Source of the DNA: Bradyrhizobium sp. WSM1743 | GTDB lineage: Bacteria > Pseudomonadota > Alphaproteobacteria > Rhizobiales > Xanthobacteraceae | Assembly (NCBI RefSeq): GCF_000473065.1 | Contig: NZ_AXAZ01000027.1 | Span: forward strand, 25,028-89,027 | Direction: 5' to 3' | DNA: 64,000 bases | In this document: piece by piece, positions 16,551 to 25,039 of the stretch | Layout of the letters: the number at the start of each line of letters is the position of its first letter | How positions within the stretch are numbered: the stretch's first letter is position 1 | Position numbers and translations under genes: made by a program | Notes under the pieces: generated by a model | Told to the model about the DNA's origin: nothing | The model's database searches: none | The model's input: the letters and a program-made list of their open reading frames with translations, nothing else

Positions 16551-17435
16551 ATGGCGAGTTGGTTCTACGCATCCGAGGGCAAGCAACAGGGGCCCTTTCC
16601 GGAAGGACAATTCCGCGACCTGATCGCCCAGGGCGTCGTCCGCCCGGACACGCTGGTGTGGACCGAGGGCATGGCCGGCTGGCAGAAGGCCGCCGAGATT
16701 CCCGGCCTGCTTGGCGGCGGCGCGCCGCCGATGATGCCGGCGGGCGGCCCGCCGATCAGGGGCGGCGGCTATGGCGGTGCTGCCGGCGGATCGCTGGCGG
16801 CTGACTTCAGCCCGTTCGGACTTCTCGGCCGCAGCATCGTGTTCGTGATCGGCATCCTGCTGGTGATCCCCGCACCCTGGGTCACCGTCTGGTTCTACCA
16901 ATACATCTCCTCGCACATCCAGGTGCCGGGTCGCCCGAATTTCGGTTTCGCCGGCCAGCCGATGGACATCTGGTGGGCGCTCATGCTCAACGCGCTCCTG
17001 ACTTACGCCGGCGCCACCGGCATATCGTTCGCGCCGCTCCTTGCCGTGATCGCCAATGCGTTTCTCGCCTGGGTAATCCTGCGCTGGATCGTCGCCAACC
17101 TCACCTCGAACGGCGAGCGTCTGCCGCTTTCGTTCCAGGGCAGCGCGATCGGCTATGTCGGCTGGTACCTGCTGATGTTGATCTCGACCATCACCATCAT
17201 CGGCTGGGCCTGGGTGATCGCGTTCTGGATGCGCTGGAATTGCCGGAACATCGAGGGTACGCGGCGCGAGGTCGCCTTCAACGGCAGTGGCTGGCAGATC
17301 CTGTGGCGATCGGTGGTGTTCTCGCTGGCGTGCAGCTTGATCATCCCGATTCCGTGGATGCTGCGCTGGTACGGCCGCTGGTTCGTGTCGCAGTTCGCGC
17401 TGGTCGACCGCGGTGCGGCCGCTCGCGCCTATTGA
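16551..17435 (+). CDS. GYF_2 (DUF4339) plus DUF898-like membrane protein
   Basis: 294 residues. The first 50 form a GYF_2 domain: WFYASEGKQQGPFPEGQFRDL, then VRPDTLVWTEGMAGWQKA. This module binds proline-rich peptides in other systems. A Gly/Pro-rich linker (about 55-85) is followed by about five to six hydrophobic helices, beginning IVFVIGILLVIPAPWVTVWF, that resemble DUF898. The start has GGGGGA 7 bases upstream. The role is unknown; it may recruit a partner to the inner membrane. It is divergent from glnK copy 2. Confidence 0.8.
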   Translation: MASWFYASEGKQQGPFPEGQFRDLIAQGVVRPDTLVWTEGMAGWQKAAEIPGLLGGGAPPMMPAGGPPIRGGGYGGAAGGSLAADFSPFGLLGRSIVFVIGILLVIPAPWVTVWFYQYISSHIQVPGRPNFGFAGQPMDIWWALMLNALLTYAGATGISFAPLLAVIANAFLAWVILRWIVANLTSNGERLPLSFQGSAIGYVGWYLLMLISTITIIGWAWVIAFWMRWNCRNIEGTRREVAFNGSGWQILWRSVVFSLACSLIIPIPWMLRWYGRWFVSQFALVDRGAAARAY

Positions 17436-17438
17436 GCG

Positions 17439-18299
17439 CTATCTCCGCTCGCGCACCGAGCCTTCCTGCGCGACGGAGGCGACCAGCGTGCCGTCAGGCT
17501 TGAAGATCGAGCCGCGGGTCAGGCCGCGGCCCGATTGCGCGCTCGGCGAATCCTGCGCGTACAGCAGCCATTCGTCGGCGCGGAACGGGCGGTGAAACCA
17601 CATCGCGTGGTCGAGGCTCGCCGGCATCATGCGCTTGTCGAACAGCGTGCGGCCGTAGCGCGCCATGATCGCATCGAGCAGTGAGAAGTCGGAGGCGTAG
17701 GCGAGCGCACACATATGCAGCGCCGGATCGTCTGGTAATTTCGCCGCAGTTTTGATCCAGACGTGAATGCGGCCGTCCTCGATCTTCTGGCCGAAATAAC
17801 GGCCGAGCTCGACCGGGCGCAGCTCGATCGGCCGATCGGATTCATAGTAGCGGCGGATGAACTCCGGCATCTCCTTGAACATCGGCTGCTTCGCCACCTC
17901 CTCCGCCGTGAGTTTTTCCGGCGGCGGCACATCCGGCATCTTGTCCTGATGGTCGAACGCACTCTCCTCCTCGGCGTGGAACGACACCATGATCGAGAAG
18001 ATCGCGTTGCCGTGCTGGATCGCGGTGACGCGGCGGGTCGAGTAGCTCTTGCCGTCGCGCAGGCGCTCCACCTGGTAGATGATCGGGATCTGCGGATCGC
18101 CCGGCAGGATGAAATAGCAGTGCAGCGAATGCGGCAGCCGGCCTTCGACGGTGCGGCAGGCGGCGACCATCGCCTGCCCGATCACCTGGCCGCCGAACAC
18201 CCGCTGCCAGCTCGTCTTTGGGCTGTTGCCGCGGAACAGATTCACCTCGAGCTGTTCGAGGTCGAGGATCGAGATTAGGTCGATCAGGCTTTTGGACAT
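17439..18299 (-). CDS. tesB: Acyl-CoA thioesterase II
   Basis: 286 residues, the same length as E. coli TesB, a double hot-dog enzyme hydrolysing medium and long acyl-CoA. Characteristic pieces: LEVNLFRGNSPKTSWQRVFG at the N-terminus, GQVIGQAMVAACRTV, RLPHSLHCYFILPGD, the second half YASDFSLLDAIM with the catalytic Asp, and SLDHAMWFHRPFRADEWLLY. The start is the MSKSLIDLIS methionine; upstream codons belong to repeat DNA. Its stop lies 3 bases past the GYF_2 gene, end to end in convergent orientation. Confidence 0.96.
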   Translation of the reverse strand: MSKSLIDLISILDLEQLEVNLFRGNSPKTSWQRVFGGQVIGQAMVAACRTVEGRLPHSLHCYFILPGDPQIPIIYQVERLRDGKSYSTRRVTAIQHGNAIFSIMVSFHAEEESAFDHQDKMPDVPPPEKLTAEEVAKQPMFKEMPEFIRRYYESDRPIELRPVELGRYFGQKIEDGRIHVWIKTAAKLPDDPALHMCALAYASDFSLLDAIMARYGRTLFDKRMMPASLDHAMWFHRPFRADEWLLYAQDSPSAQSGRGLTRGSIFKPDGTLVASVAQEGSVRERR

Positions 18300-18320
18300 G
18301 ATGGTGCTTTCAAGCTGTAT

Positions 18321-18412
18321 CGTCATTCCGGGGCATCGCGACAGCGATGAACCCGGAATCTCGAGCTGATAACCTCGAGATTCCGGGTTCGCGCGTTGCG
18401 CGCCCCGGAATG
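18321..18412. repeat. Palindromic intergenic repeat, family B (copy 2)
   Basis: Left end CGTCATTCCGGGGCATCGCG with GAACCCGGAATCTCGAG, right half CTCGAGATTCCGGGTTCGCG and GCGCCCCGGAATG. The two halves form a near-perfect long hairpin. It lies between the divergent tesB and UbiH-type genes. Confidence 0.85.
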
Positions 18413-18505
18413 GCCGAAAGAGGCCGTTCCGCCCTTGTTTCACCGCACTGTTTCGCCCAGCTCAAGTCTGCTAGCAAGACCGAGAATTGACCGGGAAGCT
18501 TGGGT

Positions 18506-19726
18506 ATGTCGGTACAGGGTAGCATTGTCATCGGTGGCGGCGCGTTTGCGGGGCTCGCGCTGGCCCTGGCGCTACGCCAGGGGCTGGGTCCCGAGATTCC
18601 CGTCGTCGTCGCCGATGCCGCGCTCAGCACGCGGCCGAGCCGGGACCCGCGCGCCACCGCGATCGTCGCCGCGTGCCGCCGCCTGTTCGAGGCGATCGGC
18701 GCCTGGGATGACGTCAGGGGCGAGGCGCAGCCGATCCTCGACATGGTCGTCACCGATTCCAAGCTGGAGGACGCCACCCGTCCGGCGTTCCTCAACTTTG
18801 CCGGCGATGTCGCGCCGGGCGAGCCCTTCGCCCACATGGTCGAGAACCGCCGCCTGATCGATGCGCTGGTCCTGCGCGCCGAGGCCGAGGGCATCGATCT
18901 TCGTGCCACCACGGTTGCTTCCTACGATGCGCGCATCGATGGCATCGACGTGACGCTCGGCGATGGCAGCGTGATCGCCGCGAGCCTCTTGGTCGCCGCC
19001 GACGGCGCGCGGTCGAAGCTGCGCGAGCGCGCCGGCATCGTCACCCATGGCTGGGAGTATGACCAGTCCGGCATCGTTGTTACTGTCGGACATGAACGCG
19101 ATCACGAAGGCCGCGCCGAAGAACACTTTTTGCCGGCGGGCCCGTTCGCGATCCTGCCGCTCTCGGGCAAGCGCTCCTCCTTGGTGTGGACCGAGCGCCG
19201 AGCCGAGGCCGCGCGCATCGTTGCGCTCAGTGACGAGGAATTTCACAGCGAGCTCGAGCAGCGCTTTGGCCTGCATCTCGGCGAGGTCAAGGCGCTCGAC
19301 ACGCCGCGCGCGTTTCCGCTGTCCTATTTCGTCGCGCGGTCCTTCATCGCCGAGCGCCTCGCGCTGGTCGGCGATGCCGCCCATGTCATCCACCCCATCG
19401 CGGGCCAGGGCCTGAACATGGGGCTGAAGGACGTCGCGGCGCTCGCCGAGGTCGTGGTCGATGCCGCGCGGCTCGGCATGGATCTCGGCGGGGCGGACGT
19501 GCTCGAGCGCTACCAGCGCTGGCGCCGCTTCGACACCATGGCGATGGGTGTTGCCACCAACTCGCTGAACTTCCTGTTCTCCAACCAGTCGACCTTGCTG
19601 CGTACCGTGCGCGACATCGGCCTCGGCCTGGTCGACCGCGCCCCGCCGCTGAAGAACCTCTTCATCCGTCAGGCCGCCGGCCTCACCGGCGAGGTGCCGC
19701 GGCTGTTGAAGGGCGAGGCGTTGTAG
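18506..19726 (+). CDS. UbiH/UbiF/Coq6-family FAD-dependent hydroxylase
   Basis: 406 residues. These flavoprotein monooxygenases hydroxylate the ubiquinone ring. FAD-binding elements: VIGGGAFAGLALALALRQ at the N-terminus, VAADGARSKLRE in the middle (DG motif), and LVGDAAHVIHPIAGQGLNMG (GD motif). The ATG start has GGGAAG 8 bases upstream, preferred over a TTG two codons earlier. Which ring position it modifies (C5, C1 or C6) cannot be told from sequence. Confidence 0.9.
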   Translation: MSVQGSIVIGGGAFAGLALALALRQGLGPEIPVVVADAALSTRPSRDPRATAIVAACRRLFEAIGAWDDVRGEAQPILDMVVTDSKLEDATRPAFLNFAGDVAPGEPFAHMVENRRLIDALVLRAEAEGIDLRATTVASYDARIDGIDVTLGDGSVIAASLLVAADGARSKLRERAGIVTHGWEYDQSGIVVTVGHERDHEGRAEEHFLPAGPFAILPLSGKRSSLVWTERRAEAARIVALSDEEFHSELEQRFGLHLGEVKALDTPRAFPLSYFVARSFIAERLALVGDAAHVIHPIAGQGLNMGLKDVAALAEVVVDAARLGMDLGGADVLERYQRWRRFDTMAMGVATNSLNFLFSNQSTLLRTVRDIGLGLVDRAPPLKNLFIRQAAGLTGEVPRLLKGEAL

Positions 19727-19760
19727 GCGCGCGTTGCGAGCGCTCGCGCCTCACTCTCTC

Positions 19761-19930
19761 GCGTCGTCCCGGACAAGCGCAGCTCTTGGCACGCGTAGCG
19801 TTGTCGAGGGCGGAGCGCAGATCCGGGACCCATAACCACGGGGAGACGTTTGGCGACGACTCGGAGTTACCAGCTCGCCGCCACAACCACTCCCTGTGGG
19901 TATGGATCCCCGCGTTCGCGGGGGCGACAC
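19761..19930. repeat. Palindromic intergenic repeat, family C (copy 3)
   Basis: Begins GTCGTCCCGGACAAGCGC and carries GCGCAGATCCGGGACCCATA, then ACCACGGGGAGACGTTTGGC and GACTCGGAGT. The end holds GGATCCCCGCGTTCGCGGGGG, a perfect small hairpin. A similar arrangement follows the cytochrome c gene at 29.8 kb. Confidence 0.75.
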
Positions 19931-19981
19931 CTGGTGTGTGGCAACATCATTGCGCAATAACACAGAACGACGGCCGCAGCC

Positions 19982-20179
19982 TCAATCGATCTTGCGCGCC
20001 TCTTCCGGCAGCATGATCGGAATGCCGTCGCGAATGGGATAGGCGAGCTTGGCGCTGCGCGAGATCAGCTCCTGCTTGGCGGAATCGAACTCCAGCGGGC
20101 CCTTGGTCAGCGGGCAGACCAGAATCTCCAGCAATTTGGGATCGACGCTGGGTTCGGGACGTTCGGTGGGCGCGTTCAT
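19982..20179 (-). CDS. Trm112-like small protein (UPF0434)
   Basis: 65 residues. The core reads LLEILVCPLTKGPLEFD, then LISRSAKLAYPIRDGIPIML, the standard pattern of this family. Trm112 proteins partner methyltransferases in eukaryotes and archaea; the bacterial role is poorly known. The second cysteine of the zinc knuckle seen in many relatives is absent (CPLT rather than CPxC), so zinc binding is doubtful. In related genomes it is often next to the LON-domain gene; here about 4.1 kb of plus-strand genes separates them. Confidence 0.92.
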   Translation of the reverse strand: MNAPTERPEPSVDPKLLEILVCPLTKGPLEFDSAKQELISRSAKLAYPIRDGIPIMLPEEARKID

Positions 20180-20254
20180 TGGGGTCTCCGGCAGTCGGCT
20201 GCCTTTAGCACAGAAATTCGCGCCCGCCCATCACCGGGCTTAAGCGGCAGCGGC

Positions 20255-20431
20255 GTGCTGCTGCTGGTTGCGCCCCGGCTGGAATCGAGCCTCGCCCGGC
20301 ACTGGATCGTCGCCACGCTCGCCGTCGTGTTCGGCTTTGCGGGCCTCGCCAATGCCTTCGCCACGCGCGGCCGCCATTTCGGCTGGGTCGGCATGGGGGC
20401 CGTCGTCGCGCTCGCGGTCGCAGGCTATTAG
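20255..20431 (+). CDS. Small hydrophobic ORF of uncertain status
   Basis: 58 codons from a GTG; there is no upstream ATG in frame and no clear ribosome site. The frame encodes two likely membrane helices, VATLAVVFGFAGLANAF and WVGMGAVVALAVAGY, joined by TRGRHFG. The amino-acid pattern looks genuinely coding (hydrophobic helices split by a basic loop). The lack of a good start suggests a truncated gene. I do not recognise the family. Confidence 0.35.
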   Translation: MLLLVAPRLESSLARHWIVATLAVVFGFAGLANAFATRGRHFGWVGMGAVVALAVAGY

Positions 20432-20635
20432 CGCCGCGCATCCGGCCTGTGAGGCGTAAGGCCGCAGCGGTGGGGCAAATCCGCGTTGTGCGCGGGGAGC
20501 GCTCGCGTTTTCGCGCATGTTAGAAGTTATCTAAAGCGAACCAGGCCCGTAACCGATTGACTTCACCACCTCCTTTGCTTCCTTCAGTCCCGCTTCGCGG
20601 CTCGCGTAGCGCGCACGACAGAGGAGGAGACGTTC

Positions 20636-20914
20636 GTGAAGGTCATTCGTGTTGTTGCCATTGCACTGACGATCGGGATTGGCGCGGGATCGACGGCCAT
20701 GGCCGACGGTTTCAAGGATTGCACCAAGCTCGACAAGGCGTCGTGGAAGCCGGCCAGCGAGGCCGAAGCCAAGGCCAAGGCGCTGGGCTATGAGGTGCGG
20801 CGCTCCAAGGTCGAAGGCTCGTGCTACGAGGTCTACGGCGTCAAGGAAGGCAAGCTCTACGAGCTGTTCTACAGCCCCGAAGATCTCAGCCTGAAGCACA
20901 CGATCGCCAAGTAG
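20636..20914 (+). CDS. Small periplasmic PepSY-like protein
   Basis: 92 residues from a GTG with GAGGAGGAGA just upstream, a very strong ribosome site. A signal peptide (VVAIALTIGIGAGSTAMA, cut near residue 23) precedes a short domain of SWKPASEAEAKAKALGYEVR and GSCYEVYGVKEGKLYELFYSP. That pattern fits a PepSY/YpeB-like fold. Two cysteines (CTKL and SCYE) could form a disulfide. The gene is 57 bases before the cytochrome b561 gene. PepSY-cytochrome b pairs are common and are thought to act in periplasmic electron transfer; the exact role is not known. Confidence 0.8.
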   Translation: MKVIRVVAIALTIGIGAGSTAMADGFKDCTKLDKASWKPASEAEAKAKALGYEVRRSKVEGSCYEVYGVKEGKLYELFYSPEDLSLKHTIAK

Positions 20915-20971
20915 AATGCGTCGATCGCGCGACGCAATCCGCGCAAAGCAAGGCTTGAGGGTGGTCTTCGC

Positions 20972-21562
20972 TTGATCGAACAAGCGCCAGACGTACGCGG
21001 GGTGTCCGACCGGACCCCCGCCGAGCGAACCGCTCCGCGGACGATCGCGGTCTGGGACCTCCCGCTGCGCCTTTGGCACTGGGCCCTCGCGGCTGGCGTT
21101 CTGGCCGCGTGGTTCACGCCGACCGTTTATGACCGCCTTCACCGCGTGGTCGGCTATGCCGTGCTGGGGCTTCTCGCTTTTCGCCTGGTCTTGGGCTTCT
21201 GGGGAAGCCGCTATTCGCGCTTCCGCATGGTCGGCGTCAGGCTTCGCGCGTCGCCTCGCTATCTCTGGAATCTGCGTCGCGGCATCACCGGCCGCTATAT
21301 CGGGCTCAATCCGGCCGGCACGTTGATGCTGGTCGCGCTGCTGGTTTCGATCGCAGTCTCGACGATTACCGGCGCGATGTCGGTCACTGTCACTTTCTTC
21401 GGCGTGTGGTGGGTCGAAGACGCCCACCACTATTCATCGGATGCCGTCATCGTCCTGGTCGTGCTCCACGTCGCGGGCGTGGTGCTGATGGGAATTTTGC
21501 AGCGCGAGAACCTGATCCGCGCGATGATCACTGGACGCAAGCGCATCCGCGGCCACCTTTAA
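20972..21562 (+). CDS. Cytochrome b561-type membrane protein
   Basis: 196 residues from a TTG start. Four or more helices with haem-ligand histidines: PLRLWHWALAAGVLAAWF, YDRLHRVVGYAVLGLLAF, VEDAHHYSSDAVIVLVVLHV. This is the b561/Ni-Fe hydrogenase cytochrome b fold that passes electrons between quinol and periplasmic partners. A loop between helices 2 and 3 (GSRYSRFRMV...LRASPRYLWNL) is typical of the cytochrome b/b6-domain proteins paired with PepSY. It is probably co-transcribed with the preceding small exported protein. Confidence 0.88.
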   Translation: MIEQAPDVRGVSDRTPAERTAPRTIAVWDLPLRLWHWALAAGVLAAWFTPTVYDRLHRVVGYAVLGLLAFRLVLGFWGSRYSRFRMVGVRLRASPRYLWNLRRGITGRYIGLNPAGTLMLVALLVSIAVSTITGAMSVTVTFFGVWWVEDAHHYSSDAVIVLVVLHVAGVVLMGILQRENLIRAMITGRKRIRGHL

Positions 21563-21765
21563 GTTCCGTTTCCCGATCGTCGCGTGCCTTTCGTCGCTCA
21601 GGTCAGGCGCGATCACGCTGCGGCTTCATACGAAATACCCGACAGATCAATTGTGCGACCAACGTTAACCTGCCGGTAAGTATGCAATCAGGCGTTGCAC
21701 AAAATTAACGCGAAGCACGTTTAGCGCGTTCACCATCGACACTATAGACGATGGAGCGATATTGG

Positions 21766-24264
21766 ATGTTCCGCGTTTTCTCCTGCCTTGCGGCCGAGCA
21801 CGATTGGCGGCTCGTCGTGCTCGCTGGTCTGGTCTGCTTTGCTGCAAGCATTGTCGCGGTCAGCATCTTCAATCGCGCGATCGCAACGCGCGCAAGAACG
21901 CGGTGGGTCTGGATCACGATTGCCGGCGCCGCCATCGGATACGGAATCTGGGCGACACATTTCGTCGCGATGCTCGCCTACGAGCCTGGCGTTACGACGG
22001 ACTATGGCATCGTGCTGACGGCGTCCTCTCTTGCTGCGGCAATGCTCCTGACCTCGGTCGGTTTCGGCGTTGCGGTCGGCACCACCGGCCGGTGGCGCGC
22101 GGTGGCAGGCGGTGTCATCATCGGTGGCGGCATTGCCAGCATGCACTATCTGGGAATGTGGGCCCTTGAAGTGCCCGGTCGGGTCACCTGGTCAGTGGAT
22201 CTCGTATTCGTCTCGATCATTCTCGGCATGTGTCTCGGCTATGCCGCGCTGGCAGTTGCCCTCACCCATCAGGACTATCGGGGCACGCTGGCAGTTGCCG
22301 TCCTGCTCACGCTCGCCATCATGTCGCATCACTTTACGGCGATGGGCGCCGTGCAGATCACGCCGGATCCCACCCTCACGACGGATACGCTTTCGCTTTC
22401 TCCGGCGTTCCTCGCGCTTGCCATCGCCGGTGTCGCGCTTTCCGTGCTGGGGATGAGCCTGATCGGCGTGTTGGCCGATCGTCGCCTTGCAAGCCGAACC
22501 GCCGGGTTCCAGGAGATCATCAGCCAGCTTTCCGTCGCCCGGCAGCAACTCGAAGACTCGCAAAACGAGCTACGGGAACAGAAGCTCAGGCTGGACACGG
22601 CGATCAATCACATGGTCGAGGGCCTTTGCATGTTCAATGCCGATAAGCGGCTTGTCGTCTGCAACGAGCGCTATGCCCGGCTCTATCGACTGCCGCCGGA
22701 TCTGCTGAGGACGGGGACACCGCACACCGACATCATCAGGCATCGTATCGTGAAGGGGATTCTCAAGGGCGATTCCAGCGCGGGGGCCGCCGACCAATTC
22801 ATCTCGAAGCTGGCGGCCTTGCCGTTCGATGCCGTCTCGAGCAGGATCGACGAGTTTGCGGATGGCCGGCTGATCTGCGTGACACAACAACCAATGGCCG
22901 GCGGCGGATGGGTGGCCACGCATCTCGATGTTACCGAGCAACGCCGGTCCGAGGCCAAGATCACCCATATGGCGCAACACGACGCGCTGACCGATCTGCC
23001 AAATCGCGTGCTGCTCAGGGAACGGATGGAGCATGCGATTGCGGTGACGCGCAACGGCGGCCTCGATCTGGCCGTGCTCATGCTCGACCTCGATCGCTTC
23101 AAGGAAGTCAACGACACGCTCGGGCATCCGGCGGGCGATGCCCTGCTGCGCGCCGTCGCCGCGCGGCTGCGCGAATGCGTCACGGAAACCGCGTTGATCG
23201 CCCGGCTGGGCGGCGACGAGTTCGCGGTGATCGATTACGTGACCAACCCGGCCGTGGAGGCCGCCGCCCTCGCCGAGACCATCAGACAGGCGCTTTGCGA
23301 ACCCTTCGATCTCGGCGATCACCGCGTGACGGTGGGCACCAGCATCGGCATTGCCATCGCGCCGCGCGATGGCAACGATTCCGACGTGATTCTGAAGAGC
23401 GCGGATCTCGCCCTCTACTCGGCCAAGAGTGGTGGACGTGGTGCATTCCGCTTCTTCGAGCCGGAGCTCGATCAGCTCATGCATGCGCGACGCAACCTGG
23501 AGCGCGAGATGCGGGATGCGCTTGCCGGCCGTCAATTCGAGCTTCACTACCAGCCGTTCGTCAGCGCCGCGACCGGCAAGACCTGCGGCTTCGAGGCCTT
23601 GCTGCGCTGGCATCACCCGCATCGAGGCCTGGTCTTGCCGGGCGAATTCATCCCGCTTGCGGAGGAGACCGGCTTGATCGTGCCTCTGGGAGAATGGGTC
23701 TTGAGGACCGCCTGCGCGGAAGCTGCCACATGGCCTGCACATGTCAGGATCGCCATCAACCTGTCGCCCGCTCAATTCAGGAGCAAGGAGCTCGTCCCGG
23801 TCATTGTCGGCGCGCTGGCGAGTTCGGGAATTGCGCCGCACAGGCTCGAGCTCGAGGTCACGGAGACGGTGATCATGCACGATAGCGAAGCGGTTTTTGC
23901 GGCACTCGCTCAGCTGCGCGAAGTCGGCGTGCGAATCGCCCTGGACGATTTCGGCACCGGCTATTCCTCGCTGAGCTTTCTGCAGAGATTCCCGTTCGAC
24001 AAGGTCAAGATCGACCGCAGTTTCGTCGAGGAACTATCCAGTCCACGGGCGGAGGCGCACCATCTCGCGCGAGCAGTGGTGCGCTTCGCAGTCAGCCTCG
24101 GCAAGACGACGACCGCCGAAGGCGTCGAAACGAAGGAGCAGCTAGACATTCTCCGCGAAGAAGGGTGCGGCGAAACGCAAGGTTATTATTTCAGCAGGCC
24201 GGTGCCTGCATCCGACATCGCCAGAATGCTGCGGCGAGACGGAGCAGCCATCCGCGCTGCCTGA
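21766..24264 (+). CDS. MHYT-GGDEF-EAL membrane sensor for cyclic di-GMP
   Basis: 832 residues from the ATG preceded by GGAG; an ATG five codons earlier lacks a ribosome site. The N-terminal membrane region (about 1-240) carries three repeats of the MHYT motif: ATHFVAMLAYEPG, SMHYLGMWALEVPG and SHHFTAMGAV. These Met/His sets were proposed to bind copper and sense a gas. A linker coiled coil and PAS-like region (about 250-390) follow. GGDEF has RLGGDEFAVI without an RxxD site, and EAL has GFEALLRWHHP plus DDFGTGYSSL, so both synthesis and hydrolysis look possible. It lies 200 bases after the cytochrome b gene. Confidence 0.93.
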   Translation: MFRVFSCLAAEHDWRLVVLAGLVCFAASIVAVSIFNRAIATRARTRWVWITIAGAAIGYGIWATHFVAMLAYEPGVTTDYGIVLTASSLAAAMLLTSVGFGVAVGTTGRWRAVAGGVIIGGGIASMHYLGMWALEVPGRVTWSVDLVFVSIILGMCLGYAALAVALTHQDYRGTLAVAVLLTLAIMSHHFTAMGAVQITPDPTLTTDTLSLSPAFLALAIAGVALSVLGMSLIGVLADRRLASRTAGFQEIISQLSVARQQLEDSQNELREQKLRLDTAINHMVEGLCMFNADKRLVVCNERYARLYRLPPDLLRTGTPHTDIIRHRIVKGILKGDSSAGAADQFISKLAALPFDAVSSRIDEFADGRLICVTQQPMAGGGWVATHLDVTEQRRSEAKITHMAQHDALTDLPNRVLLRERMEHAIAVTRNGGLDLAVLMLDLDRFKEVNDTLGHPAGDALLRAVAARLRECVTETALIARLGGDEFAVIDYVTNPAVEAAALAETIRQALCEPFDLGDHRVTVGTSIGIAIAPRDGNDSDVILKSADLALYSAKSGGRGAFRFFEPELDQLMHARRNLEREMRDALAGRQFELHYQPFVSAATGKTCGFEALLRWHHPHRGLVLPGEFIPLAEETGLIVPLGEWVLRTACAEAATWPAHVRIAINLSPAQFRSKELVPVIVGALASSGIAPHRLELEVTETVIMHDSEAVFAALAQLREVGVRIALDDFGTGYSSLSFLQRFPFDKVKIDRSFVEELSSPRAEAHHLARAVVRFAVSLGKTTTAEGVETKEQLDILREEGCGETQGYYFSRPVPASDIARMLRRDGAAIRAA

Positions 24265-24276
24265 GCCTTCAGAGCC

Positions 24277-24954
24277 TCACTGCAGCGGCGGATCGCCGCT
24301 GGTGCGCTTCTTGGCGAGATCCATCTCGGTGACCGCGATCAGGATCTCGGCGCGGGTCTTCAAGTCCGGCGCCTCCAGCATGGCCTGCTTTTCCGCGGGG
24401 CCGTAAGGAGACATCATCGCCAGCGCGTTGACGAGCGCTTCATTGGGCGCGCTCTCGACGCCTTCCCAGTCGACCTTGAGATTGTTCGCCTTCAGGAAGT
24501 CGGCGAGCACCGACAGCAGCGCCTCGCGGTCGACCTCCTCCTCGCCCATGCGCGCGGTGAAGTCGTCGACGAAAGCGAAGAAGTCCACCTTGCACTGCCG
24601 ATAGGGGGTGAGCACCTCGAGCTCCTCGACCACCTTGAAGCGCGCGACGCCGGTGAGCTCGAGGATGTAGCGACCATCGCCGGATTCGGCGAGCTGGGTG
24701 ATGCGGCCGACGCAGCCGACGCGGAACAGTGCCGGCTTGTCGGAATCCTTCGGCGAGTGCGCCACGTCGGGCTGGATCATGCCAATCAGGCGATGGCCGT
24801 CGCGGAAGGAATCGTCGACCATCGCGAGGTAGCGCGGCTCGAAGATGTTGAGCGGCATCTGGCCGCGGGGCAGCAGCAGCGCGCCCGGCAGCGGAAATAC
24901 CGGAATGATCTCCGGGAGGTCGGCGGGACCGCGATATTCGATGTTGATCGGCAT
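24277..24954 (-). CDS. LON substrate-binding domain protein
   Basis: 225 residues containing only the N-terminal substrate-recognition domain of Lon, with no ATPase or protease part. Marks: PVFPLPGALLLPRGQMPLNI, FEPRYLAMVDDSF, RLIGMIQP, GCVGRITQLAESGDGRYIL. The family is sometimes called ATP-dependent protease La domain or YcbB-like; its role is unknown, possibly substrate handling. It sits 85 bases downstream of the cnoX-like gene and is probably in the same transcript. The end faces the MHYT sensor gene with a 12-base gap. Confidence 0.93.
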   Translation of the reverse strand: MPINIEYRGPADLPEIIPVFPLPGALLLPRGQMPLNIFEPRYLAMVDDSFRDGHRLIGMIQPDVAHSPKDSDKPALFRVGCVGRITQLAESGDGRYILELTGVARFKVVEELEVLTPYRQCKVDFFAFVDDFTARMGEEEVDREALLSVLADFLKANNLKVDWEGVESAPNEALVNALAMMSPYGPAEKQAMLEAPDLKTRAEILIAVTEMDLAKKRTSGDPPLQ

Positions 24955-25039
24955 CTGCCCGGTCCCACTGGCGTTGCTAGCGCATGATCCGGAAAAATGT
25001 GGAGCGGTTTTCCGAACAGATCATGCTCAAAAGAGGGCC

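Noticed and set aside
20970..20984. TTGATCGAACAA upstream of the cytochrome b gene as a FixK/FNR box.
   Set aside because: The second half is AACAA instead of ATCAA and the site overlaps the start codon.
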